DNA of 64,000 nt, taken from contig DASRFR010000008.1 of the NCBI GenBank assembly GCA_035651455.1, positions 41,483-105,482 on the forward strand. Reading direction: 5' to 3'. The notes beneath the pieces were generated by a model that made no database searches, was not told the origin of the DNA, and was given only the letters and a program-made list of their open reading frames with translations. Numbering within the stretch: position 1 is the first letter of the stretch; each line of letters opens with the position of its first letter. This DNA comes from DASRFR01 sp035651455 (lineage in GTDB: Bacteria; Acidobacteriota; Terriglobia; Terriglobales; Acidobacteriaceae). Position numbers and translations under genes: made by a program. This document shows, in pieces, positions 52,004-59,597 of this stretch.

Positions 52004-53923
52004 TCACTGCTTCGGACGGGCCAGCGCTTTTTCCCGTTCCGCTTGCTGCTTTTGGCCCATTTGCAAATAGGCCTCAGCCAGCAAATTATGAACTTCGGCC
52101 GAGTTGGGATCTGCTTTGAGCGCGCTTTTGAAATAGGGAACAGCGGATGCCGGCTGCTTCTGCACCATGAACACCTGTCCCAGCATGACATTCGCCAGGT
52201 ACATCGTGGGCTTCACTTGCAGTGCTTTGCGTAATTCCTTCTTCGCATCTTCCATTCGATTCTGTCTCACATACACGGAAGCCAGCGAGTAGTGCATCGT
52301 GGGACTTGCCGGGTCGCCCGCTACGGCCGCTTCAAATTGCGGAGCGGCCGAATTCAAGTCTCCGAGCTGGAACATCGCCAGCCCCAACTGGTAGTGCGCC
52401 ATCACGGACGTAGGTTGCAACTCGATCGCTTTACGAAATGCCGGTACCGCATCTTTCACATTGCCTTGCGCCATCAGCGCCGATCCCAGCAAGGTATAGC
52501 CGGGCCCAAATCCCGGATCCAACTTGAGCGCTTTCTGCAACTCTTGAAGCGCCTCCTGGTTCCGTCCCTCCTCGGTTGCAAGGTTTGCTTCGGTGACCAG
52601 GTTTGCGACCTCGATCCGATCCTTCGGATCGGTTCCGGAAATTCCCGGCTCCTTATCAGGGCCGCCGCTGGAGGCGACGTAGCCCAGAGCACTGAGTTTC
52701 CGCGCCTGCTCCGGATCGAGGCTCGCGGCCTGTTTGCGTCGGCTGCTCGCGGTGTGCTGCCGTAACTCGCGCAGCTTCAATTCCAGCGTTCCTGTGACCG
52801 CGGCATGGCCGGCAAGGTTGTGCTCTTCCGCCTTATCGTTCGAATGGTCGTACAGTTCTTTTTTCGGAGCATCCACAAAAAGATATTTGCCCGTCCGCAA
52901 CGAGCGAAGCGAACTCCATCCGAATGCCTTGTGCGGATAGTCCGTCTCAGAGTACGCGGCGTCCTCGAAACCCGCATCACGGTCCGACAACGGATGTCCC
53001 TGCATAGCGGCAGGCGCCCCGATGCCCGCGATCTTCAACAATGTCGGCATCACATCAACCAGGCTTGCTATCGAGTCGATCCGTTTGCCCGCGGAGCTAT
53101 TGCCGGGCAACTTCACCAGCAAGGGAACATGGATGGTGGGTTCATACAGGAACACGCCGTGCCCACGCTCTCCATGTTCGCCCAGCGCTTCGCCGTGATC
53201 TCCCATGACCGCGATTACCGAGCTGTCGAACAGTTTGTCGGCGCGCAGCTGATCAAGAAACTTGCCCAACGCCGAGTCCGTGTACGCAATTTCTCCGCCG
53301 TAAAGATCGGACGAGTATCGGCTGCGAAACGGCTCGGGAGGATCGTACGGGGCGTGCGGATCGTACACGTGGATCCACAGAAAGAACGGGCCGGGCCGCC
53401 GCTTCTTCAGCCACGCTTGCGCTCGCCCGACCACAGTTTCGGCTCTGCGTTCCAGCGTCTGATAGCGGTCTTCTCCCGGGCCGCGGCTGTGAAACCCTGC
53501 GTCGTAAGTGGTGAACCCTCGATCGAAGCCCGGCGCCCCACCACCTTTCGCATCAAGGATCGCTGCCCCCACAAAGGCCGCAGTCTGGTATCCATGGGCC
53601 CGCAAGATCGCCGGCCCATACGGGACCTCGGGAGACAGCGGCACGCCCGCATCGTTCACCTTGTGAAATTGCGGGTAGGTCCCGCTCAGGATGGTCGCAT
53701 GCGAAGCGGTGGTAAGCGGGGCCTGAGAATATGCGTGAGTGAAGACCATCGACTGCCTGGCCAGATCGTCCAGTTTCGGAGTCAATCCAAGCCCCGACCC
53801 GAGGAACCCCATACGGTCGGCACGCACCGTGTCAATGGTGATCAGGATGATATTGGGAGAAGTGACGCCGAACGATGCAGACGAGAGAAGTACGATAAGA
53901 CAGAGTAGACGCCGGAACGGCAT
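52004..53923 (-). CDS. Sulfatase-fold exported protein fused to TPRs, non-canonical nucleophile
   Basis: A 639-residue protein with a signal peptide, an alkaline-phosphatase-superfamily/sulfatase domain (about 22-400; NIILITIDTVRADRMG with metal Asp, VMGDHGEALGEHGERGHG, TLLKIAGI) and about five TPRs (about 450-635). At the site where sulfatases have C/S-x-P-S-R the sequence is LTTASHATILSG, so the nucleophile position is Thr71 and Arg is His. No formylglycine Cys/Ser is present. Thr nucleophiles are used by phosphoethanolamine and phosphoglycerol transferases of this superfamily, so a transferase or phosphodiesterase role is as likely as sulfatase. Envelope location inferred. Confidence 0.85.
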   Translation of the reverse strand: MPFRRLLCLIVLLSSASFGVTSPNIILITIDTVRADRMGFLGSGLGLTPKLDDLARQSMVFTHAYSQAPLTTASHATILSGTYPQFHKVNDAGVPLSPEVPYGPAILRAHGYQTAAFVGAAILDAKGGGAPGFDRGFTTYDAGFHSRGPGEDRYQTLERRAETVVGRAQAWLKKRRPGPFFLWIHVYDPHAPYDPPEPFRSRYSSDLYGGEIAYTDSALGKFLDQLRADKLFDSSVIAVMGDHGEALGEHGERGHGVFLYEPTIHVPLLVKLPGNSSAGKRIDSIASLVDVMPTLLKIAGIGAPAAMQGHPLSDRDAGFEDAAYSETDYPHKAFGWSSLRSLRTGKYLFVDAPKKELYDHSNDKAEEHNLAGHAAVTGTLELKLRELRQHTASSRRKQAASLDPEQARKLSALGYVASSGGPDKEPGISGTDPKDRIEVANLVTEANLATEEGRNQEALQELQKALKLDPGFGPGYTLLGSALMAQGNVKDAVPAFRKAIELQPTSVMAHYQLGLAMFQLGDLNSAAPQFEAAVAGDPASPTMHYSLASVYVRQNRMEDAKKELRKALQVKPTMYLANVMLGQVFMVQKQPASAVPYFKSALKADPNSAEVHNLLAEAYLQMGQKQQAEREKALARPKQ

Positions 53924-53982
53924 AGGATGCGCTCAAGTCTAACATCGCGGTGGGGCTCAAGGACGTGGTCTCGCGCCCACGC

Positions 53983-54333
53983 CTAGCGCCTCCGATGCTC
54001 GCACGGACTATTGATGCAACGCTCCTTCATGAGCAGTCGCTCGACCGGCTTGCCTCCGAGGATATGCGACTCAACAATTTCATCAACATCATTCAGAGTC
54101 ACGCCTCCGTACCACACCGCCTCTGGATACACCACGATGTTGGGCCCATGTTCGCATTGGTCGAGACAACCCGACTGGTTGGCGCGCACGCGGCCCTTCA
54201 GCCCGCATTCCGCCAGCTTCTTTTTGAATTTCTTCTGCAACTCCGCCTGCCCACTCGGATCGCAGCACCCCCGCGGGTGTCCCGCCGGCCGCTGGTTCCC
54301 GCAAACAAAGATATGCTTCTCGAACTTCGGCAT
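53983..54333 (-). CDS. Thioredoxin-like [2Fe-2S] ferredoxin
   Basis: A 116-residue protein of the thioredoxin-like ferredoxin family. Cluster cysteines are visible: C11 and C23/C24 near the N-terminus (HIFVCGNQRPAGHPRGCC) and C56-x3-C60 in GCLDQCEHGPN. GPNIVVYPEAVWYGGVTL is typical of the family. It carries electrons at low potential; the partner is unknown and no redox operon surrounds it. Confidence 0.9.
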   Translation of the reverse strand: MPKFEKHIFVCGNQRPAGHPRGCCDPSGQAELQKKFKKKLAECGLKGRVRANQSGCLDQCEHGPNIVVYPEAVWYGGVTLNDVDEIVESHILGGKPVERLLMKERCINSPCEHRRR

Positions 54334-54357
54334 ATCCCTAAATGTACAGGAGTAGGG

Positions 54358-54609
54358 CTAGTCTTTCAGCGGGACCATGGGGCGATCGCCCTGGCAGAAT
54401 GTCGCTACACGCTGGAGTCCGCCTACCGGCTGCGGCAGCAGCCTCACCGGCCCCCGGCAATATACGGCGTGACCGTTTTCTGCCAGGTACCAGCGTCCGC
54501 CCTTGCGCGCGCGCTGTACCACGACGGGGTCCACGGGAGTGCGTGGCGGTAACTTCGGGTTCAAACCTGGGAGCGAAAACAACAACGCGACGGCCATTGC
54601 AACTTTCAT
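54358..54609 (-). CDS. Small exported protein of unknown function
   Basis: An 83-residue protein with a short signal peptide (KVAMAVALLFSLPG) and a basic, Pro-rich body containing two cysteines (C51 and C72 approximately). GGAG is present upstream of its ATG at 54609. No family recognised. It lies 24 bases upstream (on the minus strand) of the ferredoxin gene and might share its transcript. Confidence 0.55.
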   Translation of the reverse strand: MKVAMAVALLFSLPGLNPKLPPRTPVDPVVVQRARKGGRWYLAENGHAVYCRGPVRLLPQPVGGLQRVATFCQGDRPMVPLKD

Positions 54610-54649
54610 GGGGACCTACCACTCCTGCCTGTTTGTTGTCGCGGCAGGG

Positions 54650-55129
54650 TTAGATTGACAACAGGGATCTACGCTCGTCCGCCATCTGCGACGCGTCGCG
54701 CGGCGGTTTCGGCATCACAAACTTTCTCATGTTGCGCTGGCTTTTCTCTTTGCCCGGGGGCGCTGTCGCTGGTGCCGAGGAGTTGGGTGCCGGCTGTGCG
54801 GCCTGGGGCGGTGTCGAAGTCTGCGGCGCCGGCTGGGTCATCGCGCGCTGCTTCTGCGCCGCGCTCCCCTTCAAACTCGTCAATTCCGTGCTGTCGCTGA
54901 AGAGCTGCCGGATCAGGTTGCGCTGAGCATCAATCGTGTGTCCTTGCTCGACTACCAGCATGGTCAGCAAGCCGTAAGAAATAATGAACAGGATCGTGAG
55001 GATTGGAAGCCAGGTATGTTTTGGCTTTGGCAAAACGGCTGCGGAGGCGGTCAGCAGCTTCAACAAGTGGCACCCCGTTGTCTGCCCCTGGGCGGTCGGG
55101 CTCCCGTGGAAATGCAGCTTTTTCACCAA
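54650..55129 (-). CDS. Single-pass membrane protein with Pro/Ala/Gln-rich tail
   Basis: Up to 159 residues. One membrane helix (TWLPILTILFIISYGLLTMLVV, quoted in part, about 39-60) is followed by a predicted coiled segment (IDAQRNLIRQLFSDSTEL) and a low-complexity Pro/Gln/Ala tail with a basic end (KFVMPKPPRD). The start is uncertain: TTG 55129 or GTG 55126, both with weak ribosome sites. Likely inner-membrane anchored with a long extracytoplasmic tail. No family recognised. Confidence 0.55.
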   Translation of the reverse strand: MVKKLHFHGSPTAQGQTTGCHLLKLLTASAAVLPKPKHTWLPILTILFIISYGLLTMLVVEQGHTIDAQRNLIRQLFSDSTELTSLKGSAAQKQRAMTQPAPQTSTPPQAAQPAPNSSAPATAPPGKEKSQRNMRKFVMPKPPRDASQMADERRSLLSI

Positions 55130-55207
55130 TGGCTTGGACGTACGGAAGTAGCTACAAGAAAAGGTACTTACCTCAGGTTTGCAGAGCGACAGAAAGTGTC
55201 ATGGTTG

Positions 55208-55257
55208 CAAGTCAGTGCACTTAATGAGTAACCACCCCACATTACTCATGTGACTTG
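55208..55257 (-). promoter_or_regulatory. Two-part inverted repeat upstream of the membrane protein gene
   Basis: ATGAGTAA (55224-55231) pairs with TTACTCAT (55242-55249) across a 10-base loop; outside it CAAGTCA (55208-55214) pairs with TGACTTG (55251-55257), leaving a 9-versus-1-base bulge. It lies between the acyl-CoA dehydrogenase stop and the membrane protein start on the minus strand. There is no T tract, so it may be a regulator site or 5' leader structure rather than a terminator. Confidence 0.45.
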
Positions 55258-55318
55258 AAATCCGAATAACCTCCAGGGTCGCGCCGGCCGTGGAAACCCT
55301 GCGCACCGCATTCGCAGG

Positions 55319-56494
55319 CTACTTCGAGTCCAGCACCAACTTGGCGATCGTCGCCAACTGCATGTTTGAGGTGCCTTCGTAGATCTTTCCGATTTTTGAA
55401 TCGCGCCAGTATTTCTCGACCGGATAGTCCTTGGTAAAGCCGTACCCGCCGTAGATTTCAATCGCGAGCGACGTCACCCGCTCCGCCACCTGGGAACAGA
55501 ACAGCTTGGTCATGGCAGCTTCTTTCACGAAATTCACTCCGGCGTCTTTCATGCGAGCGCAGTTATAAACCATCAGCCGCGCGGCTTCGATCTCGGTGGC
55601 CATCTGCGCGATCTGGAACTGGATTCCCTGGAAATCGGAGATCGATTTTCCGAACTGCTTGCGCTCTTTCGCGTACTTGCATGCGAACTCCCACGCCCCG
55701 CGCGCCACCCCGGCCATCTGTGCGCCAATGCCGATGCGACCTTCGTTCAGTGTTTCAATGGCGATCTTGTAGCCCTTGCCCAGTTCGCCGAGAACATTTT
55801 CCTTCGGCACCTTGCAGTCTTCCATGATCAGTTCGCAGGTGGACGACGCGCGAATACCCAGCTTGTCTTCCTTTTTGCCGACCGTGAACCCCGGAAAATC
55901 CTTCTCGACGATGAAAGCTGTGATGCCCTTGTAGCCCGCCGCGGGATCGAGAGTCGCGAACAGGATGAAGATTCCCGCTTCCTTGCCATTCGTGATCCAC
56001 ATCTTGCGGCCGTTCAGAACGTAGTCGCCGCCCTTCAAGTCCGCGCGCGTCTGCAACGCGAATGCATCCGACCCGGAACCCGCTTCGCTAAGCGCGTAGG
56101 CTCCGACTGTATCGGCAGCCATTCGGGAGAGATACCGTTTCTTCTGGCTCTCATTGCCCCAGCGCAGGAATGCATTGTTCACCAAGGTGTTCTGTACATC
56201 CACCACAACCCCGGCCGAGGCATCCACGCGCGACAGTTCCTCCACGGCAAGGATCGCCTCGAAGAATTCTCCACCGCCTCCACCGTATTGCTCGGGAATT
56301 TCGATCCCCATCAGCCCAAGCTGGAAGAACTCGTGCACCAGGTCTTTGTCGAACACTCCCTTTTCGTCCATCTCCTTCGCCAGCGGGCGCACCCGGTCCT
56401 CGGCGAATTGCCGGATGTTGTCGCGAAACAGAACTTCGTCTTCGGTCAGCGTCGTGAGCGGCTGGGGCGGAGCTTGCATCGTTGTTTCAGGCAT
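55319..56494 (-). CDS. Acyl-CoA dehydrogenase (short-chain type)
   Basis: A 391-residue flavoprotein with AAGGT 7 bases before ATG 56494 (an in-frame upstream start adds a residue run without a site). The N-terminal helical domain, FAD motifs (YALSEAGSGSDAF, MWITNGKEAGIFI) and C-terminal helical domain are intact. The catalytic Glu is in the typical KIYEGTSNMQ motif near the end, with the preceding YGGYGFTKDYPVEKYWRDSKI (in part). It performs the first oxidation step of fatty or branched-chain acyl-CoA breakdown, passing electrons to ETF. No other beta-oxidation gene is adjacent. Confidence 0.95.
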   Translation of the reverse strand: MPETTMQAPPQPLTTLTEDEVLFRDNIRQFAEDRVRPLAKEMDEKGVFDKDLVHEFFQLGLMGIEIPEQYGGGGGEFFEAILAVEELSRVDASAGVVVDVQNTLVNNAFLRWGNESQKKRYLSRMAADTVGAYALSEAGSGSDAFALQTRADLKGGDYVLNGRKMWITNGKEAGIFILFATLDPAAGYKGITAFIVEKDFPGFTVGKKEDKLGIRASSTCELIMEDCKVPKENVLGELGKGYKIAIETLNEGRIGIGAQMAGVARGAWEFACKYAKERKQFGKSISDFQGIQFQIAQMATEIEAARLMVYNCARMKDAGVNFVKEAAMTKLFCSQVAERVTSLAIEIYGGYGFTKDYPVEKYWRDSKIGKIYEGTSNMQLATIAKLVLDSK

Positions 56495-56605
56495 GGGAAT
56501 ACCTTTATAGGAAGAATGGCAAACCCGTAATTCTAACACTCGGAAGAAGCGGTGAGTTGAGGGCAATTAGCAGCGACGCCCGCAATAAGGGAGTAGCCGG
56601 GAGCG

Positions 56606-57604
56606 CTACCCCGCCTGGGAGTTCTTATTCCAAACCAGTTTCAACCCATCCGCCTGCAGGATCTTTTGAATCTGGTTGCGTGCATGCATCGACCAAGGGC
56701 CCGTCGTGTCCAGTTTCACGTACGCTCGCCAGTGCTTCAAAGCCTTGCGTGGCTGTCGCGACTTTTCGTAGGCCAGCGCCAGATTGTAATGCGCGTCGGA
56801 ATAAGTCGGCGCCAGTTGCAGCGCCGTAGTGTAAGTTTGGATCGCTTCGGCCACTCGGCCCGTCTCATCGAGGACGTTCCCAAGATCGAAGTAGGCCAGC
56901 GCATAACGTGGATCAATCTCAATCGCCCGCCGGTAATGCTTCTCGGCCACGGAGTATTCCTGCCGGTTGTAGTGCAGGGTGCCGATATTGATGTGCGCGG
57001 CTGCGTGGTTGGGGTCCATCTGCAGCACCCGCTGGTAGGTCGCGATCGCCTCCAGTTGGTTGTTCGGATCTTCCTCGAGCGCGATTCCGCGGGCAAACAA
57101 CTCGCTTACATCCGGTGCGCTGGCCGGCGCCTGTGGTTTGGGGGCCTGCGGACGCGGTCCGTTGACCACGCGCTCCTCGCCGGAGAAATCGAACATGAAC
57201 TGACCCGCAATCGGCTCCACGAGTTTGCCCTCGTGGCGGAAAGCGATGCGATGTCGCTGGGTTGTGAAAGCTCCCGCCTCAAGCAGCGGGTTCTCCATCC
57301 CCGCTACCTGTTTCTGCATTGCTTCCAGCGACTGTCGGATCACCGCCGGACGCACTTTGCGCGCGCACAGGTCGCGCACTTTCTTGATTTGCAGCAGGTC
57401 AACAAAGGAATAGCTTTCGCTTGCGGGTACCAGTCCGGCCTTTTCCCAAGCTGCGAACTGACGTGCCGTAAGGCGAAGTATGCGAAGCAGGTCCGCTCGA
57501 CTATATCGATACACGGTTTTATGGGAACTTACAGTTCGTATTATCTTGAACGCCACCCCTCGAAGCAAGCGGAATTTGGACTCTAAGGGAATCTTTCTCA
57601 GCAA
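56606..57604 (-). CDS. MerR-like HTH protein fused to TPRs
   Basis: A 332-residue protein. Residues about 33-100 resemble a MerR-type winged helix (YSRADLLRILRLTARQFAAWEKAGLVP, then FVDLLQIKKVRDL), followed by a linker with FMFDFSGEERVV and a Pro/Ala stretch, then four TPRs (about 175-310; LEEDPNNQLEAIATYQRVLQMDPNHAAAHINIG in part). DNA-binding plus TPR layouts occur in Acidobacteriota and myxobacteria and suggest a regulator controlled by protein contacts. The start may lie further in; no strong ribosome site decides it. Confidence 0.8.
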   Translation of the reverse strand: MLRKIPLESKFRLLRGVAFKIIRTVSSHKTVYRYSRADLLRILRLTARQFAAWEKAGLVPASESYSFVDLLQIKKVRDLCARKVRPAVIRQSLEAMQKQVAGMENPLLEAGAFTTQRHRIAFRHEGKLVEPIAGQFMFDFSGEERVVNGPRPQAPKPQAPASAPDVSELFARGIALEEDPNNQLEAIATYQRVLQMDPNHAAAHINIGTLHYNRQEYSVAEKHYRRAIEIDPRYALAYFDLGNVLDETGRVAEAIQTYTTALQLAPTYSDAHYNLALAYEKSRQPRKALKHWRAYVKLDTTGPWSMHARNQIQKILQADGLKLVWNKNSQAG

Positions 57605-57713
57605 CTTGCAGCGATCTCGGTGCAGGAACTTGGAATCCGGCCTCGCTCCCTGCTTTTAATCTTCTCTTCACAGTCGAGACCCTTGCCGGGGACTATCATC
57701 AAGACTCTACGAG

Positions 57714-58472
57714 ATGCCTATGGCCCGGAAACGATCGGAAGAACTCGAGTCCACCCGGAAACTCACAGGCCTTGTGCTCCAGGGCTGCCTGGTCGCCAAA
57801 GACGCCTCTTACAACCTCAGGGACTTCATCCAGAACTCTTCGAACATGGCTTTTCTTGCGGTCAGAGATTGCGAGAAGGAACTCGATCGCATGGAGCGCC
57901 AGGTGGATGAAGAGATCTCTGCCGCAATCACGCAGGTGAACGAGACCCAGGCCCGCGAGCTGCTCGCCTGCCTCAAATTCATCATCGACCTGGAGCGAAT
58001 CGGCGACCTGACATGGTCGGTTGCACAGAGACTCCAGAAACTTGGAACCAGGCTGCAGCAGGATGACGCGCAGGACTTCCAGGCCATGGCTGAAATTCTG
58101 GAAAACATGCTGGGCAGCGTTCACGAGGGCTTCGTCCGTCGTGACCTGGATTCCGCAAACTGGGTCCTGGAGTCTGACGTCCAAATTGATCACGCGTGCC
58201 GTGCGGTGTTTCACCGCCACCTGGCCAGCGGCGACCGGCGAAAGCGCGAGTACAGCACCAACCTCCTGCTCATGGCGCAGGCCTTCGAAAGGGCGGGAGA
58301 TCACGCCAAGAACCTTGGCGAGGAGCTGCTCCACCTGGTGGAAGGTCGCAGTGTGCGCCACGAACCCAAGCGGCTCCGCGCAGCAAGGAAGGCGATCAAG
58401 CCGCCCTCCCCGTCGCGGACTTCCAAATCCCGCTCTGCTCTACGCCACTCGACGCAGCCTTCGGTTGAGTGA
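57714..58472 (+). CDS. phoU: PhoU-like phosphate-signalling protein
   Basis: A 252-residue protein with two PhoU-type three-helix repeats (about 15-105 and 115-215). The metal-binding acidic motifs are visible (RDCEKELDRMERQVDEE; ESDVQIDHACRAVF; AFERAGDHAKNLGEEL). PhoU proteins dampen phosphate uptake and PhoR signalling. No pst or phoBR genes lie here, so this may be one of several paralogues. A basic/Ser-rich tail follows (about 220-252). Its end overlaps the broken gene on the other strand by about 30 bp. Confidence 0.85.
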   Translation: MPMARKRSEELESTRKLTGLVLQGCLVAKDASYNLRDFIQNSSNMAFLAVRDCEKELDRMERQVDEEISAAITQVNETQARELLACLKFIIDLERIGDLTWSVAQRLQKLGTRLQQDDAQDFQAMAEILENMLGSVHEGFVRRDLDSANWVLESDVQIDHACRAVFHRHLASGDRRKREYSTNLLLMAQAFERAGDHAKNLGEELLHLVEGRSVRHEPKRLRAARKAIKPPSPSRTSKSRSALRHSTQPSVE

Positions 58473-58767
58473 TTCGCCGGCATCCCAGTCCGTCATCGCT
58501 ATCACCATCATTTCGTTCGCTGCCTGTCCCCGGAAGAAGGCCGACCCCTTCTCGAATCCGAAGCACCGTGGGAGCCGCGGCTGCCATTGCGGCTTGCACT
58601 TCGTCGAGTTTGCCGTGGGTACGAAAACCGATCGGCTTTGCGCCCGTTCCGGTGTAGTCAGTGAATACGCTGACGCTGGCGACAAATAATCCATTCACCA
58701 GTGCGGCAATTCCGCCCCGCCCATTCTTGTTCCAGAGCACTCCAGCAGCCACCAGGACTACGGGCAA
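58440..58767 (-). pseudogene. Remnant of a membrane protein gene, frameshifted and 5'-truncated
   Basis: The minus strand from about 58767 reads NKNGRGGIAALVNGLFVASVSVFTDYTGTGAKPIGFRTHGK, then APTVL, and the sense continues only after a 1-base shift near 58560 as GFEKGSAFFRGQAANEMMVIAMTDWDAGESL to a stop at 58440 (quoted in parts). Removing one T near 58561 would join the frames. The beginning of the protein (signal and first helices) is missing; it ends against the DUF4142 remnant. A sequencing error could explain the shift but not the missing 5' part. Confidence 0.65.
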
Positions 58768-58876
58768 AGACGCTGGGATTAAGAACTTTGCTCAGAGCAC
58801 GCTGCCCACGCTGCAGGAACATTTGAAACTGGCAGAGCAGATTACCCCGAAACAAGAAACGCGTGCCGCAAAGTAA
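58742..58876 (+). pseudogene. C-terminal remnant of a DUF4142-like protein
   Basis: The plus-strand frame reads KDAGIKNFAQSTLPTLQEHLKLAEQITPK to a TAA at 58874-58876. This matches the end of DUF4142 domains (FAQ..LPTLQEHLK.A). Only about 35 residues are left: the signal peptide and most of the domain are gone, replaced by the 5' remnant of the opposite-strand gene. It is not expected to be functional. Confidence 0.6.
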
Positions 58877-58918
58877 TTGTGAAGCTGGCTCGGGTCCGCC
58901 TCGAGGAGGTGGACTCGG

Positions 58919-59383
58919 CTAACACCACGCGAGCCGTTGCCGAAACAGCAAGTTCCCACCGGTACTGCTGGTTCTCGGTGGCTCTGGCAACCTCAGGTCC
59001 GGACCGAAGAATGTTTCCCCTTGCAACAGTTTCTCGATCGCAGGAATCAGGTCCCGAGCGGCATAGGATTTGAGAACGTAGCCCTGGGCCCCGGCCTTTT
59101 TCAGCGCTCGAACCAGGCTTTTGGAATCGTGCATGGTGAAGATCAAGATTCGGGTAGACAAGCCCAGCTTCTGCAGTTCCTCGGTCGCCTCCAGTCCGCT
59201 CATGATGGGCATGGTGATGTCGAGCACCATGATGTCGGGCCGCAATCGTTCCGCTGCTTCGACCGCTTGCTTGCCGTTGGCCACCTCTCCGCAAATCTCC
59301 CAATCCGCACGGGAGCGCAGAATGGTGCGCAATCCCTCTCTTACCACATCATGATCGTCAGCCAGTAGAATCCGAATCGCCAT
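58919..59383 (-). CDS. Receiver-only response regulator (NarL/FixJ-type receiver)
   Basis: A 154-residue protein. The receiver domain is complete: acidic pair LADDHD, phosphoacceptor Asp55 in MVLDITMP, Lys105 in YVLKSYAA. NarL-type regulators have a HTH after it; here the sequence ends GPDLRLPEPPRTSSTGGNLLFRQRL with no HTH. It is divergent from the histidine kinase gene and is the likely partner. Whether it lost its output domain or is naturally receiver-only is unclear; the deletion scar at 58.44-58.88 kb lies just beyond its 3' end. Confidence 0.85.
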   Translation of the reverse strand: MAIRILLADDHDVVREGLRTILRSRADWEICGEVANGKQAVEAAERLRPDIMVLDITMPIMSGLEATEELQKLGLSTRILIFTMHDSKSLVRALKKAGAQGYVLKSYAARDLIPAIEKLLQGETFFGPDLRLPEPPRTSSTGGNLLFRQRLAWC

Positions 59384-59597
59384 TCCTATCCCCTTCTATT
59401 CTCCCGCACTGGTTTGCTGTCTTTTGCGCTTGCGTTCCCGTCTCCAAAAATGTTTCTATTTGCCGAAACATGGATAGATTGGAGGGGACGGGCTGCGGCT
59501 TCAACGCAGCCTCAACTGGGTGTTTCATTCTAGAGTGTAGTGCCGTATGAGTAAAGTCGAGCTCGATACAAACTTTTGAACAAAGGACTGTCCTGGA

